Of a stretch of 64,000 nt of DNA, positions 38,149 to 46,652 are shown one piece after another (the stretch's first letter is position 1; each line of letters opens with the position of its first letter). The notes under the pieces are model-generated. The model was given only the letters and a program-made list of their open reading frames with translations. It was not told the origin of the DNA and searched no databases. The translations under genes and the position numbers were made by a program. The DNA is from Palleronia pelagia. GTDB taxonomy: Bacteria; Pseudomonadota; Alphaproteobacteria; Rhodobacterales; Rhodobacteraceae. The stretch covers positions 1-64,000 of the forward strand of contig NZ_FOCM01000002.1 of NCBI RefSeq assembly GCF_900110115.1, read 5' to 3'.

Positions 38149-38790
38149 ATGATACGCCTTCTTCACGTCTTCGCCGCCGCGATCCTGCTGTCATCCGGCC
38201 CCGCGACCGCGCAGGATCGCGCCGGGGCGTTCGACTATTACCTTCTCGCGCTGTCCTGGTCGCCCAGCTGGTGCGCGCTGGAAGGCGACGACCGCGGATC
38301 GCCGCAATGCGCCGCGGATGCCGATTTCGGATGGGTGCTGCACGGGCTGTGGCCGCAATACGACCGCGGCTATCCCGAATATTGCAACACAGCGCAAGCC
38401 GACCCCAGCCGTGCCCAGACCGCCGCCATGGCCGACATCATGGGCGCCCCCGGCGCGGCGTGGTACCAGTGGAAGAAACACGGCCGCTGCGCCGGGCTGG
38501 CACCGCGCGACTATTTCGACCGGGCGCGCCAAGCCTTCGACGCCGTGCAGATACCGGCGGTGTTCCGGCGGCTCGACACGCCGGTCCGCCTGCCCGCCCG
38601 CGTGGTGGAAGAGGCGTTCTTGAAGGACAACCCCGGCCTCTTTCCAGACGCGCTGACCGTAACCTGCCGCGACCGCCGCATCCAGGAGGTGCGCATCTGC
38701 CTCACGCGCGACCTCGAGCCGCGCCGCTGCGGCGACGACGTGATCCGCGACTGCACCCAGCGCGACGCGCTCATGGATCCCATCGAATGA
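38149..38790 (+). CDS. RNase T2 family ribonuclease
   Basis: 213 residues. Periplasmic endoribonuclease that needs no metal. Signal peptide MIRLLHVFAAAILLSSGPATAQ, then the two catalytic segments: HGLWPQYDRGYPEYC (CAS I, with the first histidine) and WKKHGRCAGL (CAS II, with the catalytic lysine/histidine pair). Cysteines are positioned for disulfides. The last bases (ATGA) overlap the start of the ligase gene, so it is translationally coupled to it, an unexpected partner for an RNase. Confidence 0.9.
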   Translation: MIRLLHVFAAAILLSSGPATAQDRAGAFDYYLLALSWSPSWCALEGDDRGSPQCAADADFGWVLHGLWPQYDRGYPEYCNTAQADPSRAQTAAMADIMGAPGAAWYQWKKHGRCAGLAPRDYFDRARQAFDAVQIPAVFRRLDTPVRLPARVVEEAFLKDNPGLFPDALTVTCRDRRIQEVRICLTRDLEPRRCGDDVIRDCTQRDALMDPIE

Positions 38791-39866
38791 GGCTGGAGCG
38801 TCACCGCGCGGCGCGGCTGGTCGCCGGGGATGACGGCGGATTGCTGGACGCGCTGGCCGCCGGGCGCGACATCACCGCGGGGCCGGACGGGCTGCGCGAC
38901 ACGGGCGGCGACGGGCGGTGGATCCGGGTGGCCAGTGGCGGCACCACCGGCGCGCCCAAGGTCATCCGCCGCAGTGCCGCCAGCTGGCGCGCGAGCTTCG
39001 AGGTCAACGCGGGGCTGTTCGATGTCGGGCCCGGCTCGGTCGTGGCGACGCTGGGCCATGTCGGCCACTCCCTGACGCTCTACGCGCTGGCCGAGGCCGC
39101 CGGGCTGGGCGCGGGATTGCTGGGTTTGCAGGGTATGCGGCCCGACGCGCAATTGCGCGCGCTCGGCGACCACGGCGCCACGCATCTCTGGACGACGCCG
39201 ACGCAGCTTGGACTGCTCGCCGGCCGGGGCGCGGTTCCGACGCTCGACCGGCTGATCGTCGGCGGCGGGGTCCTGACCGCCGCGCAGGCCGAGGCGGCAC
39301 GCGGCACGTTTCCCACGGCCCGGCTGAGCACCTTCTACGGCGCGTCCGAGCTGAGCTTCGTCACGGTGGACGGAACGCCCTTCCCCGGGGTCGAGCTGCG
39401 CCTGCGCGACGGGCTGATCTGGGTGCGCTCGCCCTACCTTTTCGACGGCTATGACGCGGGCGCCGACCCGCTGACCCGACGCAACGCGGACGGCTTCGTC
39501 ACCGTGAGCGAGCTCGGGCGCATGGAAAACGGCCGCCTCGTCGTCACGGGGCGCGCGGGGCGCCGGGTGAACGTCGCCGACCGGCTGGTCAGCCCCGAGC
39601 CGGCCGAGCAGTTCCTGGCCGACCGGGCCGGGGCGCCGGTGGCGGTCGTGGCCGTGCCCGACCCGCGGCGCGGCGCGCGGCTGGTGGCGGTGCGGCAGGG
39701 CGAGGCGGATCCGTCGCTGGACGCGGCCTTGCTGGCGGACTGCCGGCGCGCCGTGGGCGCGGCCGGGACCCCGCACAGGGTCGTGACGGTGCCCACCCTG
39801 CCCCGCCTGCCGTCCGGCAAGCCCGACCTCGACGGCCTGGCGCACACTCTCGCCGCGCTGGCGTGA
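38787..39866 (+). CDS. Short AMP-forming acyl-CoA ligase-like enzyme
   Basis: 359 residues. Adenylate-forming superfamily: P-loop VASGGTTGAPKVIRRSAAS near residue 50, the A5 motif FYGASELSFVTV near 185, and the terminal lysine motif LPRLPSGKPDLDGL near 340. Ordinary acyl-CoA ligases have 120-180 residues ahead of the P-loop; here there are only about 45, and no alternative upstream start in frame fits, so it is a naturally short form rather than a broken gene. The start at ATG 38787 overlaps the RNase T2 stop. It is coupled to the thiolase by a GTGA overlap. Confidence 0.8.
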   Translation: MRLERHRAARLVAGDDGGLLDALAAGRDITAGPDGLRDTGGDGRWIRVASGGTTGAPKVIRRSAASWRASFEVNAGLFDVGPGSVVATLGHVGHSLTLYALAEAAGLGAGLLGLQGMRPDAQLRALGDHGATHLWTTPTQLGLLAGRGAVPTLDRLIVGGGVLTAAQAEAARGTFPTARLSTFYGASELSFVTVDGTPFPGVELRLRDGLIWVRSPYLFDGYDAGADPLTRRNADGFVTVSELGRMENGRLVVTGRAGRRVNVADRLVSPEPAEQFLADRAGAPVAVVAVPDPRRGARLVAVRQGEADPSLDAALLADCRRAVGAAGTPHRVVTVPTLPRLPSGKPDLDGLAHTLAALA

Positions 39867-40966
39867 CCGGCGTCGCCATCCTGTCGGCCTGCCGCAGCCC
39901 CGTGGCGCCGCGCGGCGGCGCCCTGGCGGGGCTTCAGCCGCACGAGATCGCGGCGCCGGTGATCCGCGCCCTGCTGGAACGCGCGGGGTGCGGACCCGAC
40001 GACGTGGACGAGTTGATCTGCGCCAACGCCCTGGGCGCGGGCGGCAACCCGGCCCGGCTGGCCGCGCTGGCCTCGGGCCTGCCGCAGCGGGTCGCCGGTC
40101 TGACGATCGACCGTCAATGCGTCGGCGGTCTGGATGCCGTGTTGCTGGGGGCCGCGCTGGTCCGTTCGGGGGCGGCGCGCTGCGTCATCGCGGGCGGGGC
40201 CGAGAGCTATTCGCGCAGACCGCTGCGCGCCACCGGCACGCCCGACGCGCCCCGCTTCTACGACCGGCCGCCCTTCGCGCCCGCGGGCTTTCCCGACCCC
40301 GACCTCGCCGCGGCCGCCGATGCGCTCGCGACCCGGGTGGGGTTGAGCAGGGACGAGATGGACGCCTTCGCCACAGGCAGCCATGCCAAGGCCATGGCCC
40401 GGCCCCCGCGCTCGCCCGAACTCGTGCCGATGGCCGGGCTCGACCGCGACAGCTTCACCCGCGCCCTCACCCCGCGGATTGCCGCGCGCGCGCAGCCCCT
40501 GGTGGGCCAGATCACGGCCGCCAACAGCGCCGTGGCCGCCGACGCCGCGGCCTTCGTTCTGCTGGTCCGCTCGGACGATGCGCCGACGGCCCCGCGCATC
40601 GCGGAGGGTGTCACGCTGGGGGCGGATCCCGCCAACCCCGCCGCTGCGCCGGACGCGGCCATCGCGCAGGTGCTGGACCGCGCCGGGATCGGGCCGGGCG
40701 GCCTGTCCCGGATCGAGCTGATGGAGGCCTACGCCGCGCAGGCCATGGCCACCGCGCGCGCGCTGTCCCTTCCGGAAGAGCGGATGAATGTCGGCGGCGG
40801 GGCGCTGGCCCGCGGGCATCCCATCGGGGCCTCGGGCGCTGTCAACCTGGTGCGGCTGGTGCACGAATTGGCGTGCGCGCCCGGCCTCGGCCTCGCCGCG
40901 ATCGCGGCGGCGGGCGGGTTGGGCACGGCCGTGCTGATCGACGGCCGCGCAAATGATCAGATGTGA
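39863..40966 (+). CDS. Thiolase-family protein with altered active site
   Basis: 367 residues. Thiolase fold: IDRQCVGGLDAVLLGAALV places the nucleophilic cysteine at residue 86, and MNVGGGALARGHPIGASGAVNLVR places the catalytic histidine at 319. Two usual catalytic residues differ: the C-terminal cysteine (GLATLCIGGG in standard thiolases) is alanine 348 in GLAAIAAAGG, and the NEAFA asparagine is methionine in IELMEAYAAQA. Classical thiolytic or Claisen chemistry may therefore be impaired or changed. The GTG start overlaps the ligase stop by 4 bases. The product is unknown. Confidence 0.82.
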   Translation: MTGVAILSACRSPVAPRGGALAGLQPHEIAAPVIRALLERAGCGPDDVDELICANALGAGGNPARLAALASGLPQRVAGLTIDRQCVGGLDAVLLGAALVRSGAARCVIAGGAESYSRRPLRATGTPDAPRFYDRPPFAPAGFPDPDLAAAADALATRVGLSRDEMDAFATGSHAKAMARPPRSPELVPMAGLDRDSFTRALTPRIAARAQPLVGQITAANSAVAADAAAFVLLVRSDDAPTAPRIAEGVTLGADPANPAAAPDAAIAQVLDRAGIGPGGLSRIELMEAYAAQAMATARALSLPEERMNVGGGALARGHPIGASGAVNLVRLVHELACAPGLGLAAIAAAGGLGTAVLIDGRANDQM

Positions 40967-41307
40967 ATATCGCTGGTCGGCGGTTTCGGCAGGATGCGCA
41001 CGAAATCCACCGGCGCGTTCTCCGCGCAGGCGGTGAAGCGCTTGAAATCGAACCTGTGGGCATCCGCCTCGATCGTGCCCGAGCTGACCAAGCACCATCC
41101 CAGAAGCTTTTCGCCTTCGTAAAGCTCGACCAGGCCACGCAGGTGCCGCGCCATGTCGGGCGCCACCGCGAAACCGCCCTTCCAAAGATGAAGAACCGGG
41201 ATGCGCCGGCCGTTCGACACCACGGACAAACGTCGCTGCCGGGCAATCAGCCGGGCGCGGCCGATGATTTGCTCGGGCGCCAGATCCTCAGGTAGGTATG
41301 CACTCAT
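40957..41307 (-). CDS. Hypothetical protein
   Basis: 116 residues, no signal peptide or membrane helix. It contains GRRIPVLHLWKGGFAVAPDM and LVELYEGEKLLGWCLVSSGTIEADAHRFDFKRFT, a mixed alpha/beta pattern; I do not recognise the family. GGGGGGA precedes the ATG at 41305-41307. Its end overlaps the thiolase 3' end by 10 bases (convergent). An opposite-strand reading frame (40963-41295) covers the same bases, but this one has the better ribosome site and composition. Confidence 0.65.
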   Translation of the reverse strand: MSAYLPEDLAPEQIIGRARLIARQRRLSVVSNGRRIPVLHLWKGGFAVAPDMARHLRGLVELYEGEKLLGWCLVSSGTIEADAHRFDFKRFTACAENAPVDFVRILPKPPTSDIHI

Positions 41308-41395
41308 TACCGTTCCCCCCGGAAAATTGTATACCAGAGTTGGATCGATTTGTCGTTACGGCAAGTCCCGGGGAGACTAACACTTTACGCCTAGG

Positions 41396-42166
41396 TCATC
41401 CCTTCGCGGCGCGCGGTCGCAGGACGTGCGGCATCGCCGGATCGTAAAGCGCGCTGTCCTCGAAATCGGAGACCTCGCCCATGACCGGCCCGACGAGGAT
41501 CAGCGCCGTCCGCGTGATCTTCGCCGCGCGCACCTTCTCGCGGATATCCGACAGCGTGCCGCGCAGGAACAGCTGGTCGGGCCAGCCCACGCGGTAGGCC
41601 ACGACCACCGGGCAATCGGCGCCGTAGTAGGGCACCAGCTGACGCTCGATCTCGCGCAGTGCGCGCACGCCCAGGTGCAGCGCCAGCGTGGTGCGCGAGC
41701 GCGCGAAAGTCTCCAGCGTCTCGTGCTCGGGCATCGAGGTCGACTTCATGCTCATCCGCGTCAGCACGATGGACTGGCCCACGCCCGGCACCGTCAGCTC
41801 CTGCCCCAGCGCGGCCGCGGCCGCGGCATAGGCCGGCACGCCGGGCACGATCTGGTAGTCGATCCCGTCGCGCTTCAGCCGCCGGATCTGCTCGGCGATG
41901 GCGCCGTAAAGCGACGGATCGCCCGAATGCACCCGCGCCACGTCCTGTCCCCGGCCATGGGCGGCCAGGATCTCGGCGTGGGTCTCGTCCAGCGTCATGG
42001 GCGCGGTGTCCAGCACGCGCGCGCCCTCGGGCGCCTCGGCCACCACAGCTTCGGGCACCAGCGACCCGGCATAAAGACAGACCGGACAGGCCCGGATCAG
42101 CCGCTGCGCCTTCAGGGTCAGAAGCTCCGGATCACCGGGCCCGGCGCCGATGAAATAGACCGTCAT
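41396..42166 (-). CDS. cobM: Precorrin-4 C11-methyltransferase
   Basis: 256 residues. SAM-dependent methylation at C11 in corrin ring synthesis. It begins MTVYFIGAGPGDPELLTLKAQRLI, the SAM-binding start of the family, with LDETHAEILAAHGRGQDVARVHSGDPSLYGAIAEQ and QIVPGVPAYAAAAAALGQELTVPG, which fit CobM. It is the last gene of the cob operon. Its Shine-Dalgarno (AAAGGTGA) is provided by the dispersed repeat copy B in the 43-base gap upstream. Confidence 0.93.
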   Translation of the reverse strand: MTVYFIGAGPGDPELLTLKAQRLIRACPVCLYAGSLVPEAVVAEAPEGARVLDTAPMTLDETHAEILAAHGRGQDVARVHSGDPSLYGAIAEQIRRLKRDGIDYQIVPGVPAYAAAAAALGQELTVPGVGQSIVLTRMSMKSTSMPEHETLETFARSRTTLALHLGVRALREIERQLVPYYGADCPVVVAYRVGWPDQLFLRGTLSDIREKVRAAKITRTALILVGPVMGEVSDFEDSALYDPAMPHVLRPRAAKG

Positions 42167-42169
42167 CGC

Positions 42170-42192
42170 GCTTCACCTTTCTTGAAATACCT
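42170..42192 (-). repeat. Dispersed 23-bp repeat, copy B
   Basis: On the minus strand: AGGTATTT, CAAG, then AAAGGTGAAGC. It fills about half of the 43-base gap between cobJ and cobM and supplies the cobM ribosome-binding site. It is the most divergent of the four copies (4 of 23 positions differ from copy A). Confidence 0.7.
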
Positions 42193-42209
42193 GATGCCGA
42201 ACGCCCGCC

Positions 42210-43988
42210 TCACAGCCCGACCTTGCGGGCATAGCCCCGCGGCGTGAACATGCGCGGCCCTTCGCCCAGGCGTGCCAGCCGCGACTGGCTGGATCCGACC
42301 AGGACGACCGTCAGCATGTCGACCTCGTCCACGTCCAGCTGGTCCAGCCGGCGATACCGGATCTCCTCCTCGGGACGGCCCAGCGACGACGCCAGCAGCA
42401 CCGGCGTATCGGCCGGGCGGTGATCCAGCAGGATGTCCCGCGCCTCGGTCAGCAGGGTGCGGCGGCGCTTCGAGACGGGGTTGTAGAAGGCGATGACGAA
42501 ATCGCCATGGGCCGCCGCGTGCAGGCGTTTCACGATGTCCTCGCGCGGGGTCAGCAGGTCCGACAGCGAGATCGCGCAGAAGTCGTGACCCAATGGCGCG
42601 CCGGCCCGCGCAGCCGCCGCCTGCAAGGCCGAGACGCCGGGCGAGCAGACGACCTCGACCCTGCGGGCCGCGTCGCTCACGCCCTTGTCGGTCCGGTCCA
42701 TCAGCTCGAAGACCAGCGCCCCCATGGCATAGATCCCGGCATCGCCCGAGCAAACCAGCGCGACGTTGTTCCCCTGCCCGGCCAGCTCCAGCGCGTGGCG
42801 GCAGCGGTCCTCCTCGCCCCCCAGCGGGAAATCGTGCCGTTCCTTGCCCGCCGCCAGCGGGCCCAGCAGGTCGATGTAAAGGCCGTATCCCACCAGCGTA
42901 TCGGCCTCCGCCAACAGCCGGCTGACCTCGGGCGTGCGCCAGCTGGCTTGGCCCGGTCCGATGCCCACGACCGACAGCCGCCCGCGCGCCCGTCCGGGCA
43001 GGTCGACCAGCGGCGCGGGCGCCAGCGCCAGGGCCGCCGTGGCGTGGGCGGTCTTCTGCTTCGCCACGGCCAGCGTCGCGTCCGCGCCGGCCACGGCCAG
43101 CGCCGCGTTCTCGGCCACGCCCTGCGTCCCGATCTCGGCCAGCACCACGTCCGAGCGGTTGGCGCAGCGCGGGCTTTCACGCTCCAGCGCCGCGGCGTCG
43201 AACAGGCGCAGGGGCCGCCCCAGCCGCCGTGCGACCGCCAGGATCGCCGGCTCGTCCCCTTTCAGGTCCAAGCTCGCCACCGCTGCGACGGCCCCCGGCG
43301 CGATGCCCGCCTCGTTGAGGACCCGGTCCACCAGGGCCGCCATCTCGTCCACCGGGCAGTCGCGCGATGCCCCGAGCCCCAGGACCGCCACCTGCGGACG
43401 GAACACGAGCTCCGCCTCGACCGGTGCGGCGGAACAGGCGACCACCGGCCCGTCCCCGCGCGGCAGGTCCGCCAGCCAGGGCGCGTCGCCCGTGACCTGC
43501 GCCCCCTCGCCCGCCAGCAGCCGCGCCATGACGTCCTTCGCGGCCTCGGGGTTTTCCAGCACGTAGCCCGGCGGCGGCGCGTCCAGCGCCACGCCCAGCG
43601 CCAGGTCGCCCGCCGTGGTCACGGCAGCGCGCGCGCCCAGACCGTCGGCGATTCGCGCCGCCAGCCGGTTGGCCCCCCGGTGCCCGCCCAGAAGCGGCAC
43701 GACCACGGCGCCGTCGTCGCTGACCGACAGCACCGGCGGTTCGGCCCGCTTGTCCGACAGAAGGGGCGCGACGGCGCGGATCAGGATGCCGCTGGCGCAG
43801 ACACCCACCACCGGATGCCCGGCGGCGAACAGGTCGCGCGCGTGGTCCAGCGCGTTGTCGAACCACGCATCGGCACGGTCGACCCGGCCCGCACGGCCAT
43901 GTACCGGCGCGCCCAGCAGGTCAGCCACGCGATGCGCGACGCTTTCGCCCGAGCGCGACAGCGCCAGGACCACGGGTGTCACAGCCAC
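42210..43988 (-). CDS. cobJ: CbiG-CobJ fusion: cobalamin ring protein plus precorrin-3B C17-methyltransferase
   Basis: 592 residues in two parts. Residues 1-330 are CbiG/CobE-like (VVGVCASGILIRAVAPLLSDK, VVVPLLGGHRGANRLA, VLGLGASRDCPVDEMAALV). Residues from about 338 are a SAM-dependent methyltransferase of the CobJ type, starting RLSVVGIGPGQASWRTPEVS, with NNVALVCSGDAGIYAMGALVFEL and FCAISLSDLLTPREDIVKRLHAAAHGDFVIAFYNP. The fusion joins ring contraction (C17 methylation) with the partner that opens the delta-lactone in related routes. It overlaps cobI by 10 bases. Confidence 0.9.
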   Translation of the reverse strand: MAVTPVVLALSRSGESVAHRVADLLGAPVHGRAGRVDRADAWFDNALDHARDLFAAGHPVVGVCASGILIRAVAPLLSDKRAEPPVLSVSDDGAVVVPLLGGHRGANRLAARIADGLGARAAVTTAGDLALGVALDAPPPGYVLENPEAAKDVMARLLAGEGAQVTGDAPWLADLPRGDGPVVACSAAPVEAELVFRPQVAVLGLGASRDCPVDEMAALVDRVLNEAGIAPGAVAAVASLDLKGDEPAILAVARRLGRPLRLFDAAALERESPRCANRSDVVLAEIGTQGVAENAALAVAGADATLAVAKQKTAHATAALALAPAPLVDLPGRARGRLSVVGIGPGQASWRTPEVSRLLAEADTLVGYGLYIDLLGPLAAGKERHDFPLGGEEDRCRHALELAGQGNNVALVCSGDAGIYAMGALVFELMDRTDKGVSDAARRVEVVCSPGVSALQAAAARAGAPLGHDFCAISLSDLLTPREDIVKRLHAAAHGDFVIAFYNPVSKRRRTLLTEARDILLDHRPADTPVLLASSLGRPEEEIRYRRLDQLDVDEVDMLTVVLVGSSQSRLARLGEGPRMFTPRGYARKVGL

Positions 43989-44680
43989 GGGTCATCCCCC
44001 TTGTTGAGCAGGATCATCGAGAAATAGGGCGCCTTCTCCGGCGCCTCGGACAGCGGGCAGATCCGTTCCGCCGCCAGCGTCGCGCGCTCGACATAGATCG
44101 CGCGCGGCTCCAGCCCCAGGTCGCGGATCACGGCGCGGATCTTGGGCAGGTGGCGGCCCACCTTCAGGATCGCGACCGCCTCGGCCCCGTCGATCCGGGC
44201 GCGCAGCTCGGGCTCGGGCAAGGGCCCCGGAAGGACGGTCAGCCGTTCGTTGCGTGCGGCCAGCGGCAGCCCCGCCCGCGCCGCGCCCGCCATGACCGAG
44301 CTCACGCCGGGCACGACCTCGACCGCGTGGCGGTCGCGCAGCCGGGCGTAGAGATACATGAACGAGCCGTAGAAGAACGGGTCGCCCTCGCACAGGCACA
44401 CCACGTCGCGGCCCGCCTCCAGCGCGGCGGCGATCCGCGCGGCGCCGTCGTCGTAGACCGCCTGTGCCGGCTCTCGCGCGGCGCGCATGGGCAGGTCCAT
44501 GACGATTTCCTCGGCGTCCCCGGGGATCAGGTCCGCCACGATGGCCCGGGCGAAGCTGGGCGCGCCGGCCAGCGTCGGGTAGGCGATGACGCGCGCGCCG
44601 GCGATCAGCCGTGCCGCCTTGCGCGTCACGAGCTCGGGGTCCCCCGGCCCGACACCGACCCCGTAAAGCACGCCGCTCAT
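43979..44680 (-). CDS. cobI: Precorrin-2 C20-methyltransferase
   Basis: 233 residues. SAM-dependent methylation of precorrin-2. It begins MSGVLYGVGVGPGDPELVTRKAARLIAGARVIAYPT, the CobI/CbiL opening, and includes VVCLCEGDPFFYGSFMYLYARL and EVVPGVSSVMAGAARAGLPLAARNERLTVLPGPL. Start ATG 44678-44680. A 97-base gap containing repeat copy C separates it from cobL. The 3' end overlaps the cobJ start by 10 bases. Confidence 0.93.
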   Translation of the reverse strand: MSGVLYGVGVGPGDPELVTRKAARLIAGARVIAYPTLAGAPSFARAIVADLIPGDAEEIVMDLPMRAAREPAQAVYDDGAARIAAALEAGRDVVCLCEGDPFFYGSFMYLYARLRDRHAVEVVPGVSSVMAGAARAGLPLAARNERLTVLPGPLPEPELRARIDGAEAVAILKVGRHLPKIRAVIRDLGLEPRAIYVERATLAAERICPLSEAPEKAPYFSMILLNKGDDPWL

Positions 44681-44732
44681 CGCACGGCCCCGCGGGCCAG
44701 CGCGACACGCGCCCGGGACGCGCCCCGGCCCG

Positions 44733-44755
44733 GCTTCATCTTTCCACAAATACCT
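44733..44755 (-). repeat. Dispersed 23-bp repeat, copy C
   Basis: On the minus strand: AGGTATTT, GTGG, then AAAGATGAAGC. It lies in the 97-base gap between cobL and cobI and differs from copy A at one position. Confidence 0.75.
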
Positions 44756-44777
44756 TGTCGCCCGGCCCGCAACCCGC

Positions 44778-45980
44778 TCATCGCTTGATCAGGCTCCACT
44801 GCGTCACCGGCATCGCCGCACGCCAGCCGCGGAACCGGCCCACGGGCTCGGCCCGCGCCGCCTGCAGACGCACGAGCTGTCCGCCGTGGCGGGCATGCAG
44901 CTCCATCAGCACGGCCTCGGATTCCAGCGTCACGGCGTTGGCCACCAGCCGGCCCAGGGGCTTCAGCCGCGCCCAGGCGGCGGTGAAGACCTCGGCCGAC
45001 AGCCCGCCGCCCAGGAACACAGCGTCCGGCGCGTCGAGACCGTCCAGCGCCGCGGGCGCCTCGCCCTCGATCAGCTCCAACCGCGGCGCGCCCAGCGCCA
45101 GCGCGTTGGCGGCGGCCATGGCGCGGCGGTCGGCGCGCGGCTCAATCCCGATGGCGCGGGCATAGCGGGCGCCGCGCATCCACTCCACCGCCACCGACCC
45201 GCAGCCTGTGCCGACATCCCACAAAAGCGCGCCGCGCATGGGCATGAGCTTGGCCAGGGTCAGCGCCCGCACCTCCTGCTTGGTCATGGTGCCGTCGTGG
45301 CGGAACAGGTCGTCGTCCAGCCCCGGCACGCGGGGCAGCAACGCGGCATCGGGCGCGGCCACGCAGTCGACGGCCAGCGTGTTGAAGGCGGGCACCTCGT
45401 GGTCCCAGCTTTCCGCGGTCCCGTCGAACCGCGCCTCGTCCGCGCCGCCCATGTTGGCGAGCACGGTCATGGGCGATGCGCCGAAGCCGCGCTCGGCCAG
45501 GAAGGCGGCGATGCGGGCCGGCGTCTCGGCCCCGGTGGTGAGGATCAGCAGCCGCGCGTCGGGCTGGATGAAGGCAATCATCTGCTCGACCGGGCGGCCG
45601 TGGACGGTCAGCGTCTCGACATCGGCAAGGCTCCAGCCCAGTCGCGCGGCGGCAAGCTGGAAGGCCGACAGTTGCGGGTGGTACAGGATCTCGCCCGCCG
45701 GGATCGCGCGCCCGATGCGCGCGCCGACCGAGAACCACAGCGGATCGCCCGTGGCCAGCACCACGACCCGGCGCCCGCGATAGCCCCGCAGCATGTCGAT
45801 CAGCGCGTCGAAGGGCGACGGCCAGCTGACCCGCTCGGCCGTGACGGCGTCGGACAGTCGATGGTGGCGGTCGCCGCCGACGATGATCTCGGCGGCCTCG
45901 ACCACGGCGCGGGTGGCCGGCGAAAGGCCCGCCATGCCGTCCTCGCCGATGCCGACGATATGCAGCCAGGGCTCAGACAT
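44778..45980 (-). CDS. cobL: Precorrin-6Y C5,15-methyltransferase (decarboxylating), CbiE-CbiT fusion
   Basis: 400 residues. The N-terminal CbiE half begins HIVGIGEDGMAGLSPATRAVVEAAEIIVGGDRHH and has VVVLATGDPLWFSVGARI; the C-terminal CbiT half carries a class-I SAM site in LLWDVGTGCGSVAVEWMRGARYARAIGIE and LIEGEAPAALDGLDAPDAVFLGGG. This is the normal aerobic-pathway CobL organisation, doing C5 and C15 methylation and decarboxylation. It overlaps cobH by 8 bases. Confidence 0.94.
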   Translation of the reverse strand: MSEPWLHIVGIGEDGMAGLSPATRAVVEAAEIIVGGDRHHRLSDAVTAERVSWPSPFDALIDMLRGYRGRRVVVLATGDPLWFSVGARIGRAIPAGEILYHPQLSAFQLAAARLGWSLADVETLTVHGRPVEQMIAFIQPDARLLILTTGAETPARIAAFLAERGFGASPMTVLANMGGADEARFDGTAESWDHEVPAFNTLAVDCVAAPDAALLPRVPGLDDDLFRHDGTMTKQEVRALTLAKLMPMRGALLWDVGTGCGSVAVEWMRGARYARAIGIEPRADRRAMAAANALALGAPRLELIEGEAPAALDGLDAPDAVFLGGGLSAEVFTAAWARLKPLGRLVANAVTLESEAVLMELHARHGGQLVRLQAARAEPVGRFRGWRAAMPVTQWSLIKR

Positions 45981-46614
45981 GGGTGTCGGTCTCCAGCCCC
46001 GCGGCCAGTGCGTTGACGGCGGCCGACGCCATGGCCGACCCGCCGCGCCGGCCCCGCAGCGCCACGAAATCGCAGCCGCGCGGGTTCGCGGCCAGCTCGG
46101 CCTTCGATTCGGCCGCTCCGACGAAGCCCACGGGAAACCCCAGGATGACGGCGGGTTTCGGCGCGCCCGCGTCGAGCAGCTCGAGCAGCTGAAAGAGCGC
46201 CGTGGGCGCGTTGCCGATCGCCACCACGGCGCCGTCCAGAAGATCGGGCCAGAGCGTCACCGCCGCGGCCGAACGCGTGGTCGAGAGGCTGCGGGCCAGG
46301 TCCGGCACGCCCGCATCGTTCAGCGTCACCACCACGTCGTTGTCCGCGGGCAACCGGCGGCGGATGATGCCCGCCCCCACCATTTCGCAATCGCACAGGA
46401 TCGGCGCGCCGGCGGCCAGTGCGACGCGCCCGGCCTCGACCGCGCGGTCCGAGAAGGCCAGCCGGTCGGCCACCTCGACCATGCCGCAGGCGTGGATCAG
46501 GCGGATGGCCAGCGCGTCCATGCCGGGCGGGAATCGGTCCAGCCGCGCCTCGGCCCGCACGGTGGCGAAGCTTTGCGCGTAGATGCGGCCGGGATCTTTT
46601 TCGTAGGGGCGCAA
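45973..46614 (-). CDS. cobH: Precorrin-8X methylmutase
   Basis: 213 residues. Moves the C11 methyl to C12 to give hydrogenobyrinate. RPYEKDPGRIYAQSFATVRAEARLDRFP is the characteristic start; the catalytic histidine lies in IRLIHACGMVEVADRLAFSD; and GAPILCDCEMVGAGIIRRRL and GFPVGFVGAAESKAEL follow. The only sensible start is TTG at 46612-46614, giving the expected length (about 210); no in-frame ATG or GTG lies nearby. The next upstream gene is separated by 64 bases containing repeat copy D. Confidence 0.92.
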   Translation of the reverse strand: MRPYEKDPGRIYAQSFATVRAEARLDRFPPGMDALAIRLIHACGMVEVADRLAFSDRAVEAGRVALAAGAPILCDCEMVGAGIIRRRLPADNDVVVTLNDAGVPDLARSLSTTRSAAAVTLWPDLLDGAVVAIGNAPTALFQLLELLDAGAPKPAVILGFPVGFVGAAESKAELAANPRGCDFVALRGRRGGSAMASAAVNALAAGLETDTHV

Positions 46615-46652
46615 CGGGATCGCTTTCTGGAAAGGTCGGATGCCTCCGGCGG

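Noticed and set aside
40963-41295. Plus-strand reading frame of 110 residues over the hypothetical gene
   Set aside because: Lacks a ribosome site and overlaps the better supported minus-strand frame; composition is typical of an opposite-strand shadow.
44886-46016. Plus-strand 376-residue reading frame opposite cobL
   Set aside because: Shadow with repetitive Gly/His/Gln; cobL motifs are intact on the minus strand.
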